Source of the DNA: Macrococcoides bohemicum
GTDB lineage: Bacteria > Bacillota > Bacilli > Staphylococcales > Staphylococcaceae
Assembly (NCBI RefSeq): GCF_003259675.1
Contig: NZ_PZJG01000004.1
Coordinates: 62,001-126,000 of the forward strand
Length of the DNA stretch: 64,000 bases
Reading direction: 5' to 3'
The notes under the pieces: generated by a model
What the model saw: only the letters and a program-made list of their open reading frames with translations
What the model was told of the DNA's origin: nothing
The model's database searches: none
Shown here: in pieces, positions 37,658-47,704 of the stretch
Position numbering within the stretch: the stretch's first letter is position 1
Layout of the letters: every line of letters starts with the position of its first letter
Translations under genes and position numbers: made by a program

Positions 37658-39367
37658 CTATAGATAAGCATCTACTAAAGAGATTACTTCTTCTTGCGTT
37701 GAGCAGTTTAATGCCTGTTCAGCTATTTTAGCCATTTCAACTTGACTTAAGTTTTTAATTTGACGACGCGCTCTTAAAATACTTGTCGCACTCATAGAAA
37801 ACTCATCTAAGCCTAATCCTAATAATAGTGGAATAGCTGTTGTATCCCCAGCCATTTCTCCACACATACCTGTCCATTTACCTTCTTTATGGCTTGCATC
37901 AATGACTTGTTTCACAAGTCTCAATATTGCAGGGTTATATGGTTGGTATAAATAAGAAACACGCTCAGACATACGGTCAGCAGCCATAGTATATTGAATT
38001 AAATCATTCGTACCAATACTAAAGAAATCTACTTCTTTAGCAAAGATATCAGCCATAGCTGCTGTTGATGGGATCTCAACCATGATACCTAATTCAATAT
38101 TATCGCTAAATTTAATATTTTCTTTCGTTAAGTTAGCTTTTTCATCTTCTAAAATAGCTTTTGCCTCACGGAATTCGTTAATTGTTGCAATCATCGGGAA
38201 CATGATACTTAAATTGCCATGAACAGATGCACGTAATAAAGCTCTAAGTTGAGGTCTGAAAATTTCAGGTTGTGCAAGACATAAACGAATTGCTCTGTAA
38301 CCTAAGAATGGGTTCATTTCTTTAGGTAAGTTGAGATAAGGTAACTCTTTATCTCCACCAATATCTAATGTTCTTACAACAACACGTTTACCTTTCATCT
38401 CTTTTAAAACTTTAGCATATGCTTCATACTGTTCATCTTCAGATGGCATAGTATCGCGTCCCATATATAAAAACTCTGTACGATATAGACCAATACCTTC
38501 AGCGCCATTGTTTACAACACCAGTTAAATCATCAGGTGTTCCAATATTTGCTGCTAGTTCTACATGTTTTCCTTCTGAAGTTACAGTTTTATCATTAACA
38601 AGTTGTTTCAGTAATTCTTTTTCTTCAATAAATTGAGATTGTTTCTGCTTATAGGCAGTAATTGTAGCTTCATCAGGATTAAGAATTACTTCTCCTTCGA
38701 TGCCATCAACGATTATAAAATCACCTTGCTCAACGAGAGCAGTAATATTTTTTGTACCAACAACAGCAGGAATTTCTAACGAACGACTCATAATTGCAGA
38801 GTGTGAAGTACGTCCACCGATGTTCGTGGCAAATCCCTGAACAAAAGCCTTGTTTAATTGCGCTGTATCAGAAGGTGTTAAATCTTCTGCAATAATTACT
38901 ACAGGCTCATCAATTAAAGTCGGATTTGGTAATGTAACACCTAATATATGAGATAAGACACGTTTAGACACGTCTTTAATATCTGCTGCACGTTCTCTCA
39001 TATATTCATTATCCATAGATTCAAATATAGTAACAAAATTAGTTGCAACTTCAGATAAAGCAGTTGCAGCATTTGATTGATTATTTTTAATATTTTCTTC
39101 AATTGGGTTAATAAGTTCCGGATCTTCTAAAACTAATAAATGCGCATCAAATATAGCAGCTTTATCAGCTCCTAATGCAACTTCTGCATTATTTCTAATT
39201 TGCATTAACTCTACTTTTGATTGATTTACAGCTGCTTTAAATTTTTCAACTTCAGCAGCTGTATCTGTAACTTTTTCTTCTGAAAAAGATAAGTCTGGCT
39301 CAATCATAAGGTAGGCTTTAGCAATCGCTACACCATCAGATGCGCCTATCCCTTTAATGTGTTCCAT
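37658..39367 (-). CDS. ptsI: Phosphoenolpyruvate-protein phosphotransferase (Enzyme I)
   Basis: A 569-residue enzyme transferring phosphate from PEP to HPr. The active-site His189 lies in [18 protein letters not shown], the C-terminal PEP-binding domain has [10 protein letters not shown]-like and MVEIPS motifs, and Cys in TGMCGE is present. Its ATG overlaps the ptsH stop by one base (TAATG). Confidence 0.97.
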   Translation of the reverse strand: MEHIKGIGASDGVAIAKAYLMIEPDLSFSEEKVTDTAAEVEKFKAAVNQSKVELMQIRNNAEVALGADKAAIFDAHLLVLEDPELINPIEENIKNNQSNAATALSEVATNFVTIFESMDNEYMRERAADIKDVSKRVLSHILGVTLPNPTLIDEPVVIIAEDLTPSDTAQLNKAFVQGFATNIGGRTSHSAIMSRSLEIPAVVGTKNITALVEQGDFIIVDGIEGEVILNPDEATITAYKQKQSQFIEEKELLKQLVNDKTVTSEGKHVELAANIGTPDDLTGVVNNGAEGIGLYRTEFLYMGRDTMPSEDEQYEAYAKVLKEMKGKRVVVRTLDIGGDKELPYLNLPKEMNPFLGYRAIRLCLAQPEIFRPQLRALLRASVHGNLSIMFPMIATINEFREAKAILEDEKANLTKENIKFSDNIELGIMVEIPSTAAMADIFAKEVDFFSIGTNDLIQYTMAADRMSERVSYLYQPYNPAILRLVKQVIDASHKEGKWTGMCGEMAGDTTAIPLLLGLGLDEFSMSATSILRARRQIKNLSQVEMAKIAEQALNCSTQEEVISLVDAYL

Positions 39368-39633
39368 TATTTACTTAAACCTTCTTTAACTAAAATATCT
39401 GTGATAGCTTCGATAGCTTCTTTTTCATCTGAACCTTCAGCATAGATAGTGATTTCAGCATCTTTGCCTACTCCTAAACTCATTACACCCATAATTGATT
39501 TTAAGTTAACTTTTTTAGCGTTATATTCTAATTGAATATCTGATTCAAATTTGCTTGCAGTTTGTACTAACATCGTTGCCGGACGTGCATGAATTCCTGT
39601 TTCATCAATAATTACGTAAGATTGTTGTTCCAT
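39367..39633 (-). CDS. ptsH: Phosphocarrier protein HPr
   Basis: An 88-residue protein with the catalytic His15 in TGIHARPA and the regulatory Ser46 in [10 protein letters not shown], the HPr kinase site that makes it a CcpA corepressor in Firmicutes. A CAAAGGAGAG site precedes the ATG, and a small GTTGC/GCAAC hairpin lies just upstream of that site. Confidence 0.97.
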   Translation of the reverse strand: MEQQSYVIIDETGIHARPATMLVQTASKFESDIQLEYNAKKVNLKSIMGVMSLGVGKDAEITIYAEGSDEKEAIEAITDILVKEGLSK

Positions 39634-39706
39634 AATAAAAACTCTCCTTTGGTTGCATTTGCAACAGTTTATTTTATATATAACTTTATTAGTCTATACG
39701 ATAGAT

Positions 39707-39735
39707 AATATATCAAATAAATACCTTAACTTCAA
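39707..39735 (-). promoter_or_regulatory. Promoter of ptsHI
   Basis: TTGAAG and TATATT on the minus strand are 17 bases apart; the leader would be about 65 bases. Confidence 0.55.
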
Positions 39736-39813
39736 TTAATTCAACGTCTTATAATAAACAATTAACATTATAAATATCAAAATGTCTGAAATATGTAAAA
39801 TTTAAATTTTGAT

Positions 39814-40347
39814 TTATATTAACGCTCTTGCTACTTTTTCACATTTTTCAATATGTGCTTTACCTAACCTTTGCATCATATAATAACTTATTGTACCAGA
39901 GACAGCTTGTCCGATAACGGGTACCCATTTTGATTGTTTCAGAACTTCTCTTCGAAGTAAAGTTTTAAATAGTACTGCAACTAATCCTTTTGAAATTTTT
40001 TTACCGATGAAATCGCTGCCTGTTTTAGCAGCAGAAAAAACTATTTTTTGTTTCATTTCGTCAGTATATCCACTCACCTGTTTATGACTTAATCCATATA
40101 TCGCATTAATTTCCTCAATGATATCTGTCATTATTTTCATATCAGCAGTTACATCAACGCCAGGAATCGGAACAACAGCTGCTGCAGAACTCATTAACGA
40201 TTTATTATGAATTAATTTTTCTGAGCGTTCTCGACGTTCTATTAAATCACTTTCATTTTTTGGAAGGTGATCAATTTCTTTCTTAACTTTTTGTTCTTTA
40301 TTTATCGTATTTGTTGCCATATTAATTGCTGTATTTAAAATTCCCAT
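39814..40347 (-). CDS. DUF697-like protein
   Basis: A 177-residue protein, MGILNTAINMATNTINKEQK onwards. The first 50 residues are polar and helical. The region from about 52 (SLMSSAAAVVPIPGVDVTADMKIM) matches the DUF697 pattern, with a Gly/Pro-rich amphipathic turn, and a second hydrophobic stretch at about 140-160 (VPVIGQAVSGTISYYMM) could insert in a membrane. The start is ATG at 40347 behind AGAGGTGATAA. Function unknown. Confidence 0.75.
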   Translation of the reverse strand: MGILNTAINMATNTINKEQKVKKEIDHLPKNESDLIERRERSEKLIHNKSLMSSAAAVVPIPGVDVTADMKIMTDIIEEINAIYGLSHKQVSGYTDEMKQKIVFSAAKTGSDFIGKKISKGLVAVLFKTLLRREVLKQSKWVPVIGQAVSGTISYYMMQRLGKAHIEKCEKVARALI

Positions 40348-40386
40348 GTTATCACCTCTAAAATTATTCAAATTTCTTAAGAGTAT

Positions 40387-40412
40387 ATTCCCTAAATTAT
40401 ATATTTTTAATC
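40387..40412 (-). promoter_or_regulatory. Sigma-B-like promoter for the DUF697 gene
   Basis: GATTAA, 14 bases, GGGAAT on the minus strand, against the sigma-B consensus GTTTAA-N12..14-GGGWAW. It is about 40 bases before the ATG. Confidence 0.4.
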
Positions 40413-40420
40413 TAAAAATT

Positions 40421-41590
40421 TTATTCTGATAAGATTTTAATAGTAATTACCTTTAAATATTTCGAAGCCTTATATTTATCAGTTGTTTTAAAATCTTTAG
40501 GGAGCCCCATAATAGATTCGATTTCAAATTGGCATAATGGCGTAAGCGTATCTGTTATCATTTTTTTAAATTGTTTTAACGGTACATTAGAAGCATTCGT
40601 TGATAAAATTAAATACCCATTATAGTTCACGAGCGGAATAGCAGCTTCTATAAGTTCATGATAATTATCTTTTACAGAGAATACTTTTTTCTTATTGCGT
40701 GAAAAACTAGGGGGATCTATGATGATTGCATCAAAAGTTTTAAGATGACGGGCAAAATATTTTAATGCATCGAATGCATCTAATGTATAAAATTTTTGTT
40801 TTTCAAGAGGTAATTCATTAATCGCAAAATTTTGTTCCATCAACTCAATAGAACGCTTAGCAATATCCACATTTGTCGTTTTATAGCTATTCGTTGCTGC
40901 AGCAATAGAAAATCCACCAGAATAGGCAAATAGATTTAGGAAGTCACTTCCTTTAGTCTCAAGTTTCAATAATTTTTTACGTACATCACGTTGATCTAAA
41001 AATAAACCCGTCATAGCTCCATCATTTAAATCAATCATATAATTGAGATTATTCTCTAATATCATTATCGGAAATTCAACTGTTTCATCAGTAATTTGGT
41101 GAGTCGTCACATTTTTATCATATCTAAGTTTTTCAAATATACTTTTATATTCGAAGATTTGCTTAATTGCTTCTACAATCACAGTTTTAAATTGAAAGAT
41201 ACCTTTTGAATACCATTGAATTAATAAATGGCCATCATAATTATCTATCGTAAATCCACCTAATCCATCACCTTCACCGTTGTATAGTCGAAATGCATTT
41301 GTATCAGTCGCATTGAATAAAGACGCTCTAAAGTCTTTTGCTGTTTCAAATAAATCAATAAAGTATGATGTCTCTAAAGCTGATACATATCCATCACTAA
41401 CTTTCCAACCGAATCCTCTATTTTGTAATCCACAATAAAACGTACCTAAATGCTGGCCGGTATCACTTTGAACTGTGAACAATTCTCCTTCATGGATATC
41501 ATCTTTTTGATAAATATCATCTTTTTCTATTAATAGATAACCTTGTTTAAACTTTTCCTGTTTATTTTTTTTGAGTAATACGCTTTTCAT
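40421..41590 (-). CDS. Class I SAM-dependent rRNA methyltransferase (RlmI-like)
   Basis: A 389-residue protein. An N-terminal PUA-like RNA-binding region (about 1-75) precedes a central DGLGGFTIDNYDG element, then a Rossmann methyltransferase with NLFAYSGGFS (SAM site) and DPPSF (catalytic region). It belongs to the RlmI/YwbD/YccW group that makes m5C in 23S rRNA; the exact target base is not readable here. An AAAGGAG site precedes the ATG. Its promoter must overlap or follow the hairpin at 41633. Confidence 0.88.
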   Translation of the reverse strand: MKSVLLKKNKQEKFKQGYLLIEKDDIYQKDDIHEGELFTVQSDTGQHLGTFYCGLQNRGFGWKVSDGYVSALETSYFIDLFETAKDFRASLFNATDTNAFRLYNGEGDGLGGFTIDNYDGHLLIQWYSKGIFQFKTVIVEAIKQIFEYKSIFEKLRYDKNVTTHQITDETVEFPIMILENNLNYMIDLNDGAMTGLFLDQRDVRKKLLKLETKGSDFLNLFAYSGGFSIAAATNSYKTTNVDIAKRSIELMEQNFAINELPLEKQKFYTLDAFDALKYFARHLKTFDAIIIDPPSFSRNKKKVFSVKDNYHELIEAAIPLVNYNGYLILSTNASNVPLKQFKKMITDTLTPLCQFEIESIMGLPKDFKTTDKYKASKYLKVITIKILSE

Positions 41591-41627
41591 GTTTGTACTC
41601 CTTTAGTTTGATAATTTTACTATAACA

Positions 41628-41711
41628 CAAAAACGGCAGCTGCCATCAAAGGCAGCTGCCGTGATATTTATTCGGAAAAATGAACTCCCATCCCCATGGG
41701 TTAATGTTTAC
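41628..41711 (-). ncRNA. Candidate small RNA, about 84 nt
   Basis: A minus-strand promoter (TTGTGT, 17 bases, TATAAT) predicts a start near 41711. A 12-bp GC-rich terminator ends the transcript near 41628. The RNA contains CCCAU-GGGG-AUGGG, a five-bp hairpin with a GGGG loop at 41687-41700, and the string GGGGAUGGGAG. It has no ORF with a ribosome site. It lies between the rRNA methyltransferase gene and a membrane protein gene. I cannot assign it to a named family. Confidence 0.55.
41633..41662 (-). terminator. Strong GC-rich terminator
   Basis: A perfect 12-bp stem ACGGCAGCTGCC/GGCAGCTGCCGT around a six-base loop; T5 follows on the minus strand but no T run on the plus strand. Confidence 0.85.
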
Positions 41712-41717
41712 TCTTAG

Positions 41718-41746
41718 ATTATATACCGTATTGTTGTAGTACACAA
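41718..41746 (-). promoter_or_regulatory. Promoter of the candidate small RNA
   Basis: TTGTGT (41741-41746) and a perfect TATAAT (41718-41723) read on the minus strand, with a spacing of exactly 17 bases. It is located after the stop of the upstream membrane protein gene and before no protein gene closer than the methyltransferase. Confidence 0.65.
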
Positions 41747-41790
41747 CAATAATTTCACAAATTAATTAGCCGTGTGTTATATCACGTTTA

Positions 41791-43071
41791 TTAATATCGT
41801 TTACGTATGTGAATAATATACAACGGTACAACAAATATAAACATCAGCAATAAAATAGGTGGGATAAACAGGGCTAAGTTTACACCTTTAAAAACCATTA
41901 AATAAATACTCGTCACAATTTTTAACGTCAAAAAAGAAATAGTAAAAAGTTGTCCAAAGTATCCTTTTCTTTTGAAATAAATTCTAACAGAGAAATAAAT
42001 ATATCCTATGATAATAATCAGTAGTCCAACAAGATTAATCCATTCATAGAAATATTGCATTTTAACGACATTAAATTTACTTGCATCAAATAAGATATTA
42101 CGATTATTCAATTCAATCACTGTAATGATAAACATTAATGAACTAAGTAAAATTTCTATATGAAATGACTTTATCCATCGTGGACGTTTATACCACGAAG
42201 GTATGTCCTCTTCTACAAGATTAATTTTATCTTTAACGGTATTAATCACTCTTTTAAAGAATAATATTATTTTTTCATCAACCTTTAATGATGTTGTTGA
42301 TATTTTTTCTATCGTCGAATTTGTTCCTTCCTGCAACTTCTGATTGATTTGTAAATCTCTTTTCTTTTTATTACGGCGACTTAATTTATCATGTTCATCA
42401 TCTTTTGAACCTAATGATCTTTTCAGGAATACATAATTAAAGAGACATAATGCAGCAATTATAAGTAGCACTATAAAATAAAAGTTAATACTCATGACAT
42501 CTAAAGGTGTCACTTTTTCTTTATTTAAATTATCATAGACAGCAAGTTGTGACATAAAATAAGCCAACCCGTATACTCCAATCAAAACCACAAAATGAAA
42601 TTTGCGATAATGCACATTGAGTTTGCGACGATTAATCGTATAATAAACGAGAAGGATAAAAAATAGTAAATAAAACAAAGAAAATATACCATATACCTCA
42701 AATAAAAAGATGATAATTACAAGTAAAATGATACTTGCCGCTAAAAGATAATAGTATGCAATCGTTTTATCAAATATAGTTGTTTCTTTAAGCTTTCTTG
42801 AAACATAAATAAATGATAATCCGATAATGATTAATAATACGCCATAAATAGCAGGAGAATGCTTGATATAATGACTTAAGAGTTTAATTAATTCAAAAAT
42901 ATAAATATTAATAAAATCAAAAAAGTTATACATGTGTAATTTATTGATATCTATATCTTTAAAATGAGCAATCCGATTGCCATGGTAAATTATAAAAATA
43001 CCTAAAAATATACTAATAGCAGCAATAAAGTAGCCAATTAGTATTTCAAAATGTGTTTTAATCCAGTTCAT
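41791..43071 (-). CDS. Multi-pass membrane protein of unknown function
   Basis: A 426-residue protein. About seven hydrophobic helices lie in the first 220 residues, then a basic polar loop of about 90 residues (KDDEHDKLSRRNKKKRD onwards), then four more helices at about 305-420. No transporter or enzyme motif is recognised. An in-frame basic end RKRY follows the last helix. It is transcribed alone, with a short AT-rich leader. Confidence 0.75.
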   Translation of the reverse strand: MNWIKTHFEILIGYFIAAISIFLGIFIIYHGNRIAHFKDIDINKLHMYNFFDFINIYIFELIKLLSHYIKHSPAIYGVLLIIIGLSFIYVSRKLKETTIFDKTIAYYYLLAASIILLVIIIFLFEVYGIFSLFYLLFFILLVYYTINRRKLNVHYRKFHFVVLIGVYGLAYFMSQLAVYDNLNKEKVTPLDVMSINFYFIVLLIIAALCLFNYVFLKRSLGSKDDEHDKLSRRNKKKRDLQINQKLQEGTNSTIEKISTTSLKVDEKIILFFKRVINTVKDKINLVEEDIPSWYKRPRWIKSFHIEILLSSLMFIITVIELNNRNILFDASKFNVVKMQYFYEWINLVGLLIIIIGYIYFSVRIYFKRKGYFGQLFTISFLTLKIVTSIYLMVFKGVNLALFIPPILLLMFIFVVPLYIIHIRKRY

Positions 43072-43152
43072 AATTCCACCTCACTACCATTATATGAAAA
43101 TACTTATTAAATGTCTTTTAAATCATAAAAAATCATCCTTAAGTATGAGAAT

Positions 43153-43177
43153 GTTTAACACATTGAATTCAGGGAAT
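43153..43177 (+). promoter_or_regulatory. Sigma-B-type promoter for the small acidic protein
   Basis: GTTTAA (43153-43158), 13 bases, GGGAAT (43172-43177) matches the sigma-B consensus GTTTAA-N12..14-GGGWAW. The predicted start is about 25 bases before the ATG at 43212. Confidence 0.65.
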
Positions 43178-43211
43178 TAATAAAACATAACAAATATAGG
43201 AGGTAGTTAAT

Positions 43212-43343
43212 ATGACTGATAAATACGAAGAAATTAAAGAAGCTGCTGAAGAAGCAAAAGAAAATAATGACAAACATGAGCAAGATAAAGATAATGGTGG
43301 TAACGAACAAACTAAAGAAGATATCCAAAAAACATTTGAATAA
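43212..43343 (+). CDS. Small acidic, charged protein (43 aa), probable stress gene
   Basis: ATG at 43212 follows a strong TAGGAGGTAG site and runs to TAA at 43341, encoding MTDKYEEIKEAAEEAKENND and a further 23 residues. It is very rich in Glu, Lys, Asp, Asn and Gln, with no hydrophobic core, so it is probably a disordered or helical hydrophilin-like protein. A sigma-B-type promoter and a terminator frame it as a single-gene unit between two minus-strand genes. No family was recognised; it is only loosely reminiscent of CsbD-type stress proteins. Confidence 0.75.
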   Translation: MTDKYEEIKEAAEEAKENNDKHEQDKDNGGNEQTKEDIQKTFE

Positions 43344-43346
43344 TAC

Positions 43347-43373
43347 AAAAAGTCGCCTAAATGGCGACTTTTT
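43347..43373. terminator. Bidirectional terminator between the small gene and purD
   Basis: Stem AAAAAGTCGCC/GGCGACTTTTT with a TAAAT loop. It ends the small gene and, on the other strand, the purine operon. Confidence 0.9.
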
Positions 43374-44604
43374 AAATACCTTTATTCCCAATGTCTGTTC
43401 GATAAAACAATCCATCGCTTTTGATGCTTTCAACAAGCTTGTAACTATTTAACTGAGCCTCTGCTAAATCATGACCTTCTCCTAGAGCAATCATTACTCT
43501 GCCTCCTGAAGTGACCCACTCACCGTCCACTTGTTTTAAAGCGGATACAATATAATCTTGCTGGTAATCATAGCCTTTAACAACAATTCCCTTATCATAA
43601 TTATCTGGGTATCCCTTAGATGCAAGCACTACACCACATATCGTCTTATTTCTCCATACTAAATCAAGCGGTTGTTTTTGATCAACTGCTTCAATCAAAT
43701 CAATGAAATCTGTTTCTAGTCGGCGTAATAATACTTGTGCTTCCGGATCACCAAATCTTGCATTAAATTCAATGACTTTCGGACCTTCTGCAGTTACAAT
43801 AGCACCAACATAAAGTATACCGAAATAATTGAGTCCTTCTTTATACATTGCATCAACGACAGGATAAACAATTTCATGATTTGTGCGTTCTAACATTGCA
43901 TCACTAATGTGACTTACAGGACAGTATGCACCCATCCCCCCTGTATTTGGCCCGTTATCGCCATCAAAGGCACGTTTATGGTCTTGAGCAATTGTATCAA
44001 ATGGAATACAGAAATCATCATTGACAAACACCATCAATGAAAATTCTTCACCTTCCAGATATTCTTCAAAGACAACTTTTGCACCCTCTTCAGCATAAAA
44101 ATCATTGATAGCATCTAATGCAGTTTCATCGTCCATTGCTACAACTACACCTTTACCTGCTGCTAATCCGTCATATTTAATAACGATAGGCGCGCCTTGA
44201 GCTTTTACATAAGCAATTGCTTCTGCTTTATCGTCGATTGTTTTATATTTTGCTGTCGGAATATTATATTTTTCCATTAATATTTTTGCAAAATCTTTTG
44301 ATCCTTCCATTTGGGCTGCGTTTGCATTCGGACCAAACGTTTTGATACCTGCTTCTGATAAACGATCACTTAATCCATCAATGAGTGGTTGTTCTGGACC
44401 GATAACGACTAAATCAATTTGACTATCTTTTGCAAACTTTACAATCGCTTCATGATCATTTTCAGCAATATCAATTACCTTTGCTTCCCTTGACATAGCT
44501 TCATTACCACAAATTACATATACTTCTTCTACGCGTTCAGATTGACCAATCTTTCGCACTAAAGCATGTTCTCTACCACCAGAACCAATAACTAATACTT
44601 TCAT
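43372..44604 (-). CDS. purD: Phosphoribosylamine-glycine ligase
   Basis: A 410-residue ATP-grasp enzyme making glycinamide ribonucleotide. It has the N-terminal VIGSGGREHAL, the ATP loop KYDGLAAGKGV, and FNARFGDPEAQ metal/ATP residues. It is the last gene of the pur operon, ten bases after purH. Confidence 0.97.
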   Translation of the reverse strand: MKVLVIGSGGREHALVRKIGQSERVEEVYVICGNEAMSREAKVIDIAENDHEAIVKFAKDSQIDLVVIGPEQPLIDGLSDRLSEAGIKTFGPNANAAQMEGSKDFAKILMEKYNIPTAKYKTIDDKAEAIAYVKAQGAPIVIKYDGLAAGKGVVVAMDDETALDAINDFYAEEGAKVVFEEYLEGEEFSLMVFVNDDFCIPFDTIAQDHKRAFDGDNGPNTGGMGAYCPVSHISDAMLERTNHEIVYPVVDAMYKEGLNYFGILYVGAIVTAEGPKVIEFNARFGDPEAQVLLRRLETDFIDLIEAVDQKQPLDLVWRNKTICGVVLASKGYPDNYDKGIVVKGYDYQQDYIVSALKQVDGEWVTSGGRVMIALGEGHDLAEAQLNSYKLVESIKSDGLFYRTDIGNKGI

Positions 44605-44613
44605 AACTGCCTC

Positions 44614-46092
44614 CTAGTGTTTAAAGTGACGAACGTCTGTCATAACCATTGCGATACCGAATTCATTTGCTTTATCGATTGAATCCTGATCTTTAATTGA
44701 TCCACCAGGTTGAACGATACATTTAATACCGGCAGCATGTGCTGTTTCTACAGTATCACTCATCGGGAAGAATCCATCACTCGCCATGATTACATTATCA
44801 TTTATTTCAATTGCACGTTCAATAGCAATTTTAGCTGAACCAACGCGATTCATTTGACCTGCACCGATACCAACAGTTTGTTTATCATTCGCTAAAACTA
44901 TTGCATTCGATTTCACACTTTTTACAACTTTCCAGCCTAATTCAATCGCTTTCCATTGTGCTTCTGTAGGTTGTGTATTTGTTACAACGCGCATGTCTTC
45001 TTTTCTAACGTTTAATAAATCTTTATCTTGTATTAAATATCCGCCAGAAACAGATACAAATTCTTTTTCTTTATCTTCAATCGTCATATCAATTACAAGT
45101 AAACGTAAATTTTTCTTTTGCGTAAGCACTGCTAATGCTTCGTCACTATAGCTTGGTGCAATAATGACTTCTAAGAATATTGAATGCATCATTTCAGCAG
45201 TTGCTTTATCAACTTCACGATTCACTGCAACAATACCACCAAAGATACTTTGTACATCCGCATCATAAGCATTTTGGAAAGCTTCCTGAATTGTACTGCC
45301 CGTGCCAACACCACAAGGATTCATATGTTTTACAGCTACTGCTGCAGGCATATCAAACTGTTTCGCTAAGAAAAGCGTAGCATCTGCATCTTTAATATTG
45401 TTAAAGCTAAGCGGTTTACCATGCAGTTGTTTCGCACCTGCTAATGTATTATTTGCATCACTCGTTTTAACAAATTCAGCCGCTTGATGAGGGTTTTCAC
45501 CATATCGTAATGATGCTTTATTGTTGTTAAAGAAGTTTACTATCGCTTGGTCATATTTATTTGTGTGAGAAAATACTTTTACCATTAATGATTTACGGAA
45601 TTCGTAATCAACCGCATCTGTTTTAATTTTTTCAATTATTGTATTGTAATCTGAAGGATCAACTACTGTAATAACATGTTTAAAGTTTTTAGCAGAAGAA
45701 CGTAACATTGTTGGTCCACCAATATCGATATTTTCAATTGCATCTGTTTCAGTAACATCTGGTTTAGCTACTGTTGCTTCGAAAGGATAAAGGTTTACAG
45801 CAACGAGGTCAATTGGAGCAATGTTATGCGCTTTTAATGCTGCAACATGTTCGCTATTATCACGGTCCGCTAAAATACCACCATGAATATTTGGATGTAA
45901 AGTTTTTACTCTGCCATCCATAATTTCAGGAAAATTAGTTAATTCGCTCACTGATTTTACGGGTACATTGTTTTCTTCTAAAGTTTTTTTAGTACCGCCA
46001 GTAGAATATACTTCGAAATCATTTGCAACTAAATTTTGTGCAAATTCAATAATACCAGTTTTATCAGATACACTTAATAATGCTTTTTTCAT
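44614..46092 (-). CDS. purH: Bifunctional AICAR transformylase/IMP cyclohydrolase
   Basis: A 492-residue protein. The N-terminal IMP cyclohydrolase domain ([33 protein letters not shown]) is followed by the C-terminal AICAR transformylase domain with KHMNPCGV. It catalyses the last two steps to IMP. Confidence 0.97.
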   Translation of the reverse strand: MKKALLSVSDKTGIIEFAQNLVANDFEVYSTGGTKKTLEENNVPVKSVSELTNFPEIMDGRVKTLHPNIHGGILADRDNSEHVAALKAHNIAPIDLVAVNLYPFEATVAKPDVTETDAIENIDIGGPTMLRSSAKNFKHVITVVDPSDYNTIIEKIKTDAVDYEFRKSLMVKVFSHTNKYDQAIVNFFNNNKASLRYGENPHQAAEFVKTSDANNTLAGAKQLHGKPLSFNNIKDADATLFLAKQFDMPAAVAVKHMNPCGVGTGSTIQEAFQNAYDADVQSIFGGIVAVNREVDKATAEMMHSIFLEVIIAPSYSDEALAVLTQKKNLRLLVIDMTIEDKEKEFVSVSGGYLIQDKDLLNVRKEDMRVVTNTQPTEAQWKAIELGWKVVKSVKSNAIVLANDKQTVGIGAGQMNRVGSAKIAIERAIEINDNVIMASDGFFPMSDTVETAHAAGIKCIVQPGGSIKDQDSIDKANEFGIAMVMTDVRHFKH

Positions 46093-46102
46093 TGTCGACT
46101 CC

Positions 46103-46669
46103 TTATTGAATCAATTTTTTTATTACTCTTGGGTACAATTCATATTCAAGATTTTGTACGCGCAACTGTAAAGTAGCTTCTGTATCGTCTTCGTAAATTG
46201 GACAACTCATTTGATCTATAATCTTGCCGGTATCCATCCCCATATCAACATAGTGCACTGTTGCGCCCGTCACTTTAACACCATATTGCAAAGCTTGTCC
46301 AACTGCGTTCTTGCCTGGGAAGCTAGGTAAAAGTGAAGGATGAATATTGAGTATTTTACCTTCATAAACATCCAGCAAAGTTTCCCCAACAAGTTTCATA
46401 TATCCAGCAAGAATTATCCACTCTACATTATCTTTTTTAAGTTGTTCTAAAATAGCTTTTTCGTACGCAATTTTATTGTTGTAATGTGCGCGTTCAAAGA
46501 TTTGAATAGGTGTTCTAAATCTTCTTGCGCGTTCTATAGCAAAAGCTTCTCTTTTGTCAGTATATAGTCCAACGACTTCAATATCTGTTAAATAGTCAGC
46601 CTGAATATTTTCCATAATCTTTTCATAATTAGAACCATTACCGGATGCAAAAATTGCAACTTTCTTCAT
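46103..46669 (-). CDS. purN: Phosphoribosylglycinamide formyltransferase
   Basis: A 188-residue folate-dependent GAR transformylase. It has [15 protein letters not shown] at the N-terminus, the catalytic Asn/His/Asp in [12 protein letters not shown] and a VDMGMDTG segment. One base separates it from purM. Confidence 0.96.
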   Translation of the reverse strand: MKKVAIFASGNGSNYEKIMENIQADYLTDIEVVGLYTDKREAFAIERARRFRTPIQIFERAHYNNKIAYEKAILEQLKKDNVEWIILAGYMKLVGETLLDVYEGKILNIHPSLLPSFPGKNAVGQALQYGVKVTGATVHYVDMGMDTGKIIDQMSCPIYEDDTEATLQLRVQNLEYELYPRVIKKLIQ

Positions 46670-46670
46670 G

Positions 46671-47702
46671 TTAAACCCCCGTGATTTCTATCTCTTTATC
46701 ACCTGAGACAACTTTACCAATCGTATAAATTTCTTCATTGCATTGAGATTGAATAATTGATTGAATTTTTTCAACTTCACTTTCATTCACGATAAAGATG
46801 AAACCAATCCCCATATTAAAAATATTATACATTTCTAAAGCATCGATTTTACCTTTTTCCTGTAATAAATCAAAGATCGGTAATTTAGGTACTGCAGCAA
46901 CATTAATTTCGGGATAAACCCCTTCAGGAAATACACGTGGAATATTCTCGATAAATCCTCCACCAGTAACATGACACATACCATTTACTTTTGCATTTTC
47001 TAAAACAGCTTTAGCTGCTTTGACATAAATTCGCGTCGGTTCCAATACTGTGTCTAGAAGGGTTTTACCTTCAGCAAACTCAGCATTTAAATCTAAATGA
47101 TTATCTTTAATAATTTTTCTTACTAAACTATAACCATTGGAATGAATGCCGCTTGATGCTAATCCTAAAATAACATCACCATCAGCAATTTTTGAACCAT
47201 CGATGTATTCAGCTTTCTCTACAGCACCAACTGCAAATCCAGCAATATCATAATCTCCAGTGTGATACATATCACCCATTTCAGCAGTTTCACCACCGAT
47301 TAATGCACATTCACTTTGTACACACCCTTCAGCTACACCTTTAACAATTTGTTCAACGATGACTGGGTCAACTTTATTTAATGCCAGATAGTCTAAGAAA
47401 TATAGCGGCATTGCACCTGTCGTTAAAATATCATTAACACACATTGCCACAGCGTCAATACCAATGGTATCGTGCTTGTCAGCATCAATTGCTAAACGTA
47501 ATTTCGTTCCGACTCCATCAGTACCTGAAACAAGTACAGGTTGCTTCATGTTTAACTGTGAAAGATCGAATGCTGCACCGAAGCTACCTAATCCACCAAG
47601 TACCTCTTTACGCATCGTTCTATCTACGTGTTTCTTCATTCTTTCTACCGCTTCATACCCAGCGTGAATATCTACACCAGATTCTTTATAACTTTCAGCC
47701 AT
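46671..47702 (-). CDS. purM: Phosphoribosylformylglycinamidine cyclo-ligase (AIR synthase)
   Basis: A 343-residue PurM-fold ATPase. Conserved segments are [24 protein letters not shown] and [13 protein letters not shown]. It closes the imidazole ring to give AIR. It starts two bases after purF. Confidence 0.97.
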   Translation of the reverse strand: MAESYKESGVDIHAGYEAVERMKKHVDRTMRKEVLGGLGSFGAAFDLSQLNMKQPVLVSGTDGVGTKLRLAIDADKHDTIGIDAVAMCVNDILTTGAMPLYFLDYLALNKVDPVIVEQIVKGVAEGCVQSECALIGGETAEMGDMYHTGDYDIAGFAVGAVEKAEYIDGSKIADGDVILGLASSGIHSNGYSLVRKIIKDNHLDLNAEFAEGKTLLDTVLEPTRIYVKAAKAVLENAKVNGMCHVTGGGFIENIPRVFPEGVYPEINVAAVPKLPIFDLLQEKGKIDALEMYNIFNMGIGFIFIVNESEVEKIQSIIQSQCNEEIYTIGKVVSGDKEIEITGV

Positions 47703-47704
47703 GG

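Noticed and set aside
39652-39665. GTTGC/GCAAC hairpin before ptsH as a regulatory terminator
   Set aside because: Only five base pairs and no T run; too weak to call beyond a note in the ptsH entry.
41671-41760. Plus-strand RsaE-like RNA using CTCCCATCCCC at 41685-41695
   Set aside because: The string and a preceding GAAAAAT resemble RsaE as I remember it, but no plus-strand promoter or convincing terminator flanks it; the only T run after the strong hairpin is on the minus strand.
43155-43436. Minus-strand ORF of 93 codons rich in Phe
   Set aside because: It is the complement of the 43-residue acidic gene and of the terminator; it has no ribosome site and its composition is an antisense artefact.
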